Below are positions 63,618-64,000 of a DNA stretch of 64,000 nt, in pieces. The notes under the pieces were generated by a model. That model saw only the letters and a list, made by a program, of their open reading frames with translations, did no database searches and was not told where the DNA came from. Each line of letters begins with the position of its first letter. The first letter of the stretch is position 1. The DNA is taken from the NCBI GenBank assembly GCA_035999765.1, contig CP108521.1:7750001-7814000 (forward strand). Reading direction: 5' to 3'. The stretch is from Streptomyces sp. NBC_01231 (GTDB taxonomy: Bacteria > Actinomycetota > Actinomycetes > Streptomycetales > Streptomycetaceae). The translations under genes were made by a program, and so were the position numbers.

Positions 63618-64000
63618 TCACGTCTGCAACAGCACCACACACGACTCTCCGGGCACATGCAGCATCCCGGCCGAGCCCGGCGCCTGAACGGGCTCCCATG
63701 CGGCGAGCACGCGTGCGGGGCGGGGCCCCAGGGGGATCGTGGCCGCTTCCTTGGCCAGGTTCACGGCCACGCGGACGTCCCCGCGCCGGAAGGCCAGCCA
63801 GCGTTCCTGCTCGTCGTACGCCACCTTGGTGTCGGAGAGGTCGGGGTCGGTGAGGTCCGGCTGCTCGTGCCGCAGCGCGAGGAGGCTCCGGTACCAGGCC
63901 AGCACGCGCGCGTGGTGCTCACGTTCGGGTTCGGACCAGTCCAGGCAGGAGCGGTCGCGGGTCGCCGGGTCCTGCGGGTCGGGGACGTCCTCCTCGGCCC
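63618..64000 (-). CDS. treZ: Malto-oligosyltrehalose trehalohydrolase, C-terminal part (gene continues past window)
   Basis: The last 127 codons of a gene entering from the right edge. The sequence contains EEDVPDPQDPATRDRS and LDWSE, then a block WYRSLLALRHEQPDLTDPDL, matching the TreZ C-terminal region, with a final beta-domain (RVAVNLAKEAATIPLG). TreZ releases trehalose from maltooligosyl trehalose made by TreY. The N-terminal and catalytic parts lie outside. Confidence 0.85.
   Translation of the reverse strand, partial: AEEDVPDPQDPATRDRSCLDWSEPEREHHARVLAWYRSLLALRHEQPDLTDPDLSDTKVAYDEQERWLAFRRGDVRVAVNLAKEAATIPLGPRPARVLAAWEPVQAPGSAGMLHVPGESCVVLLQT

Overview
The window is chromosomal DNA of a Streptomyces. 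Support comes from very high GC, frequent GTG/TTG starts, 4-bp ATGA/GTGA gene overlaps, two complete conservons (CvnA-D signalling operons), a geosmin synthase, a gamma-butyrolactone synthase/receptor locus and TTA (bldA-type) codons in two genes of that locus. The order cprB-like regulator, ARMT1-like protein, geosmin synthase matches what I remember of the Streptomyces coelicolor cprB-SCO6072-geosmin synthase region; I could not check this by search.

Layout. 1-5306 (minus, truncated at the left edge): a PfaA-like iterative synthase with N-terminal flavin-barrel domains, KS, AT and the first ACP. 5918-14060: a cell-envelope/glycoconjugate-looking block: polytopic GT-C-like protein, cytochrome b/molybdopterin oxidoreductase, small membrane protein, methyltransferase, DUF2064 protein, GT2, an OmpR-type two-component system and a sugar-nucleotide epimerase. 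14114-19227: a second two-component system, divergent from a membrane reductase, a duplicated extracytoplasmic FMN-binding protein and the flavin transferase ApbE. 19346-27816: a glycine-betaine/choline-type ABC transporter whose substrate-binding gene is separated from the ATPase and permease genes by a conservon on the opposite strand. 27902-38724: a GH43 arabinosidase-like enzyme with an AbfB domain, a peptide-type ABC importer ending in a ROK kinase, a divergent ROK repressor and an M81 metallopeptidase. 38705-43843: a second conservon, preceded by an orphan sugar-binding lipoprotein. 44381-52940: ArsR plus MgtA-like P-type ATPase, an LCP-family cell-wall ligase, a TatA-like protein, a DUF6114/DUF6230 pair, a small secreted protein and a membrane-anchored AA10 lytic polysaccharide monooxygenase. 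53167-56469: NmrA-like reductase, ScbR-like receptor, AfsA/ScbA-like synthase, CprB-like receptor. 56574-64000: ARMT1-like protein, geosmin synthase, PDZ membrane protein, M24 peptidase, APH-fold kinase, a gene remnant, and the 3' end of treZ.

Most logic is local. The AfsA-like enzyme would make a butyrolactone sensed by the ScbR-like and CprB-like repressors. Autoregulatory-element-like sites lie in both promoter regions, and TTA codons in the synthase and the cprB-like gene add possible bldA control. The flavin genes form a plausible membrane-to-exterior electron chain. The two conservons are intact, with divergent sensor ectodomains and long low-complexity tails.

No rRNA, tRNA, insertion sequence, prophage or CRISPR array was recognised. 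Several convergent gene pairs are closed by strong GC-rich hairpins. Most candidate novelty lies in the butyrolactone locus, the palindrome and hairpin upstream of geosmin synthase, the duplicated FMN-binding protein and the PUFA-like synthase.
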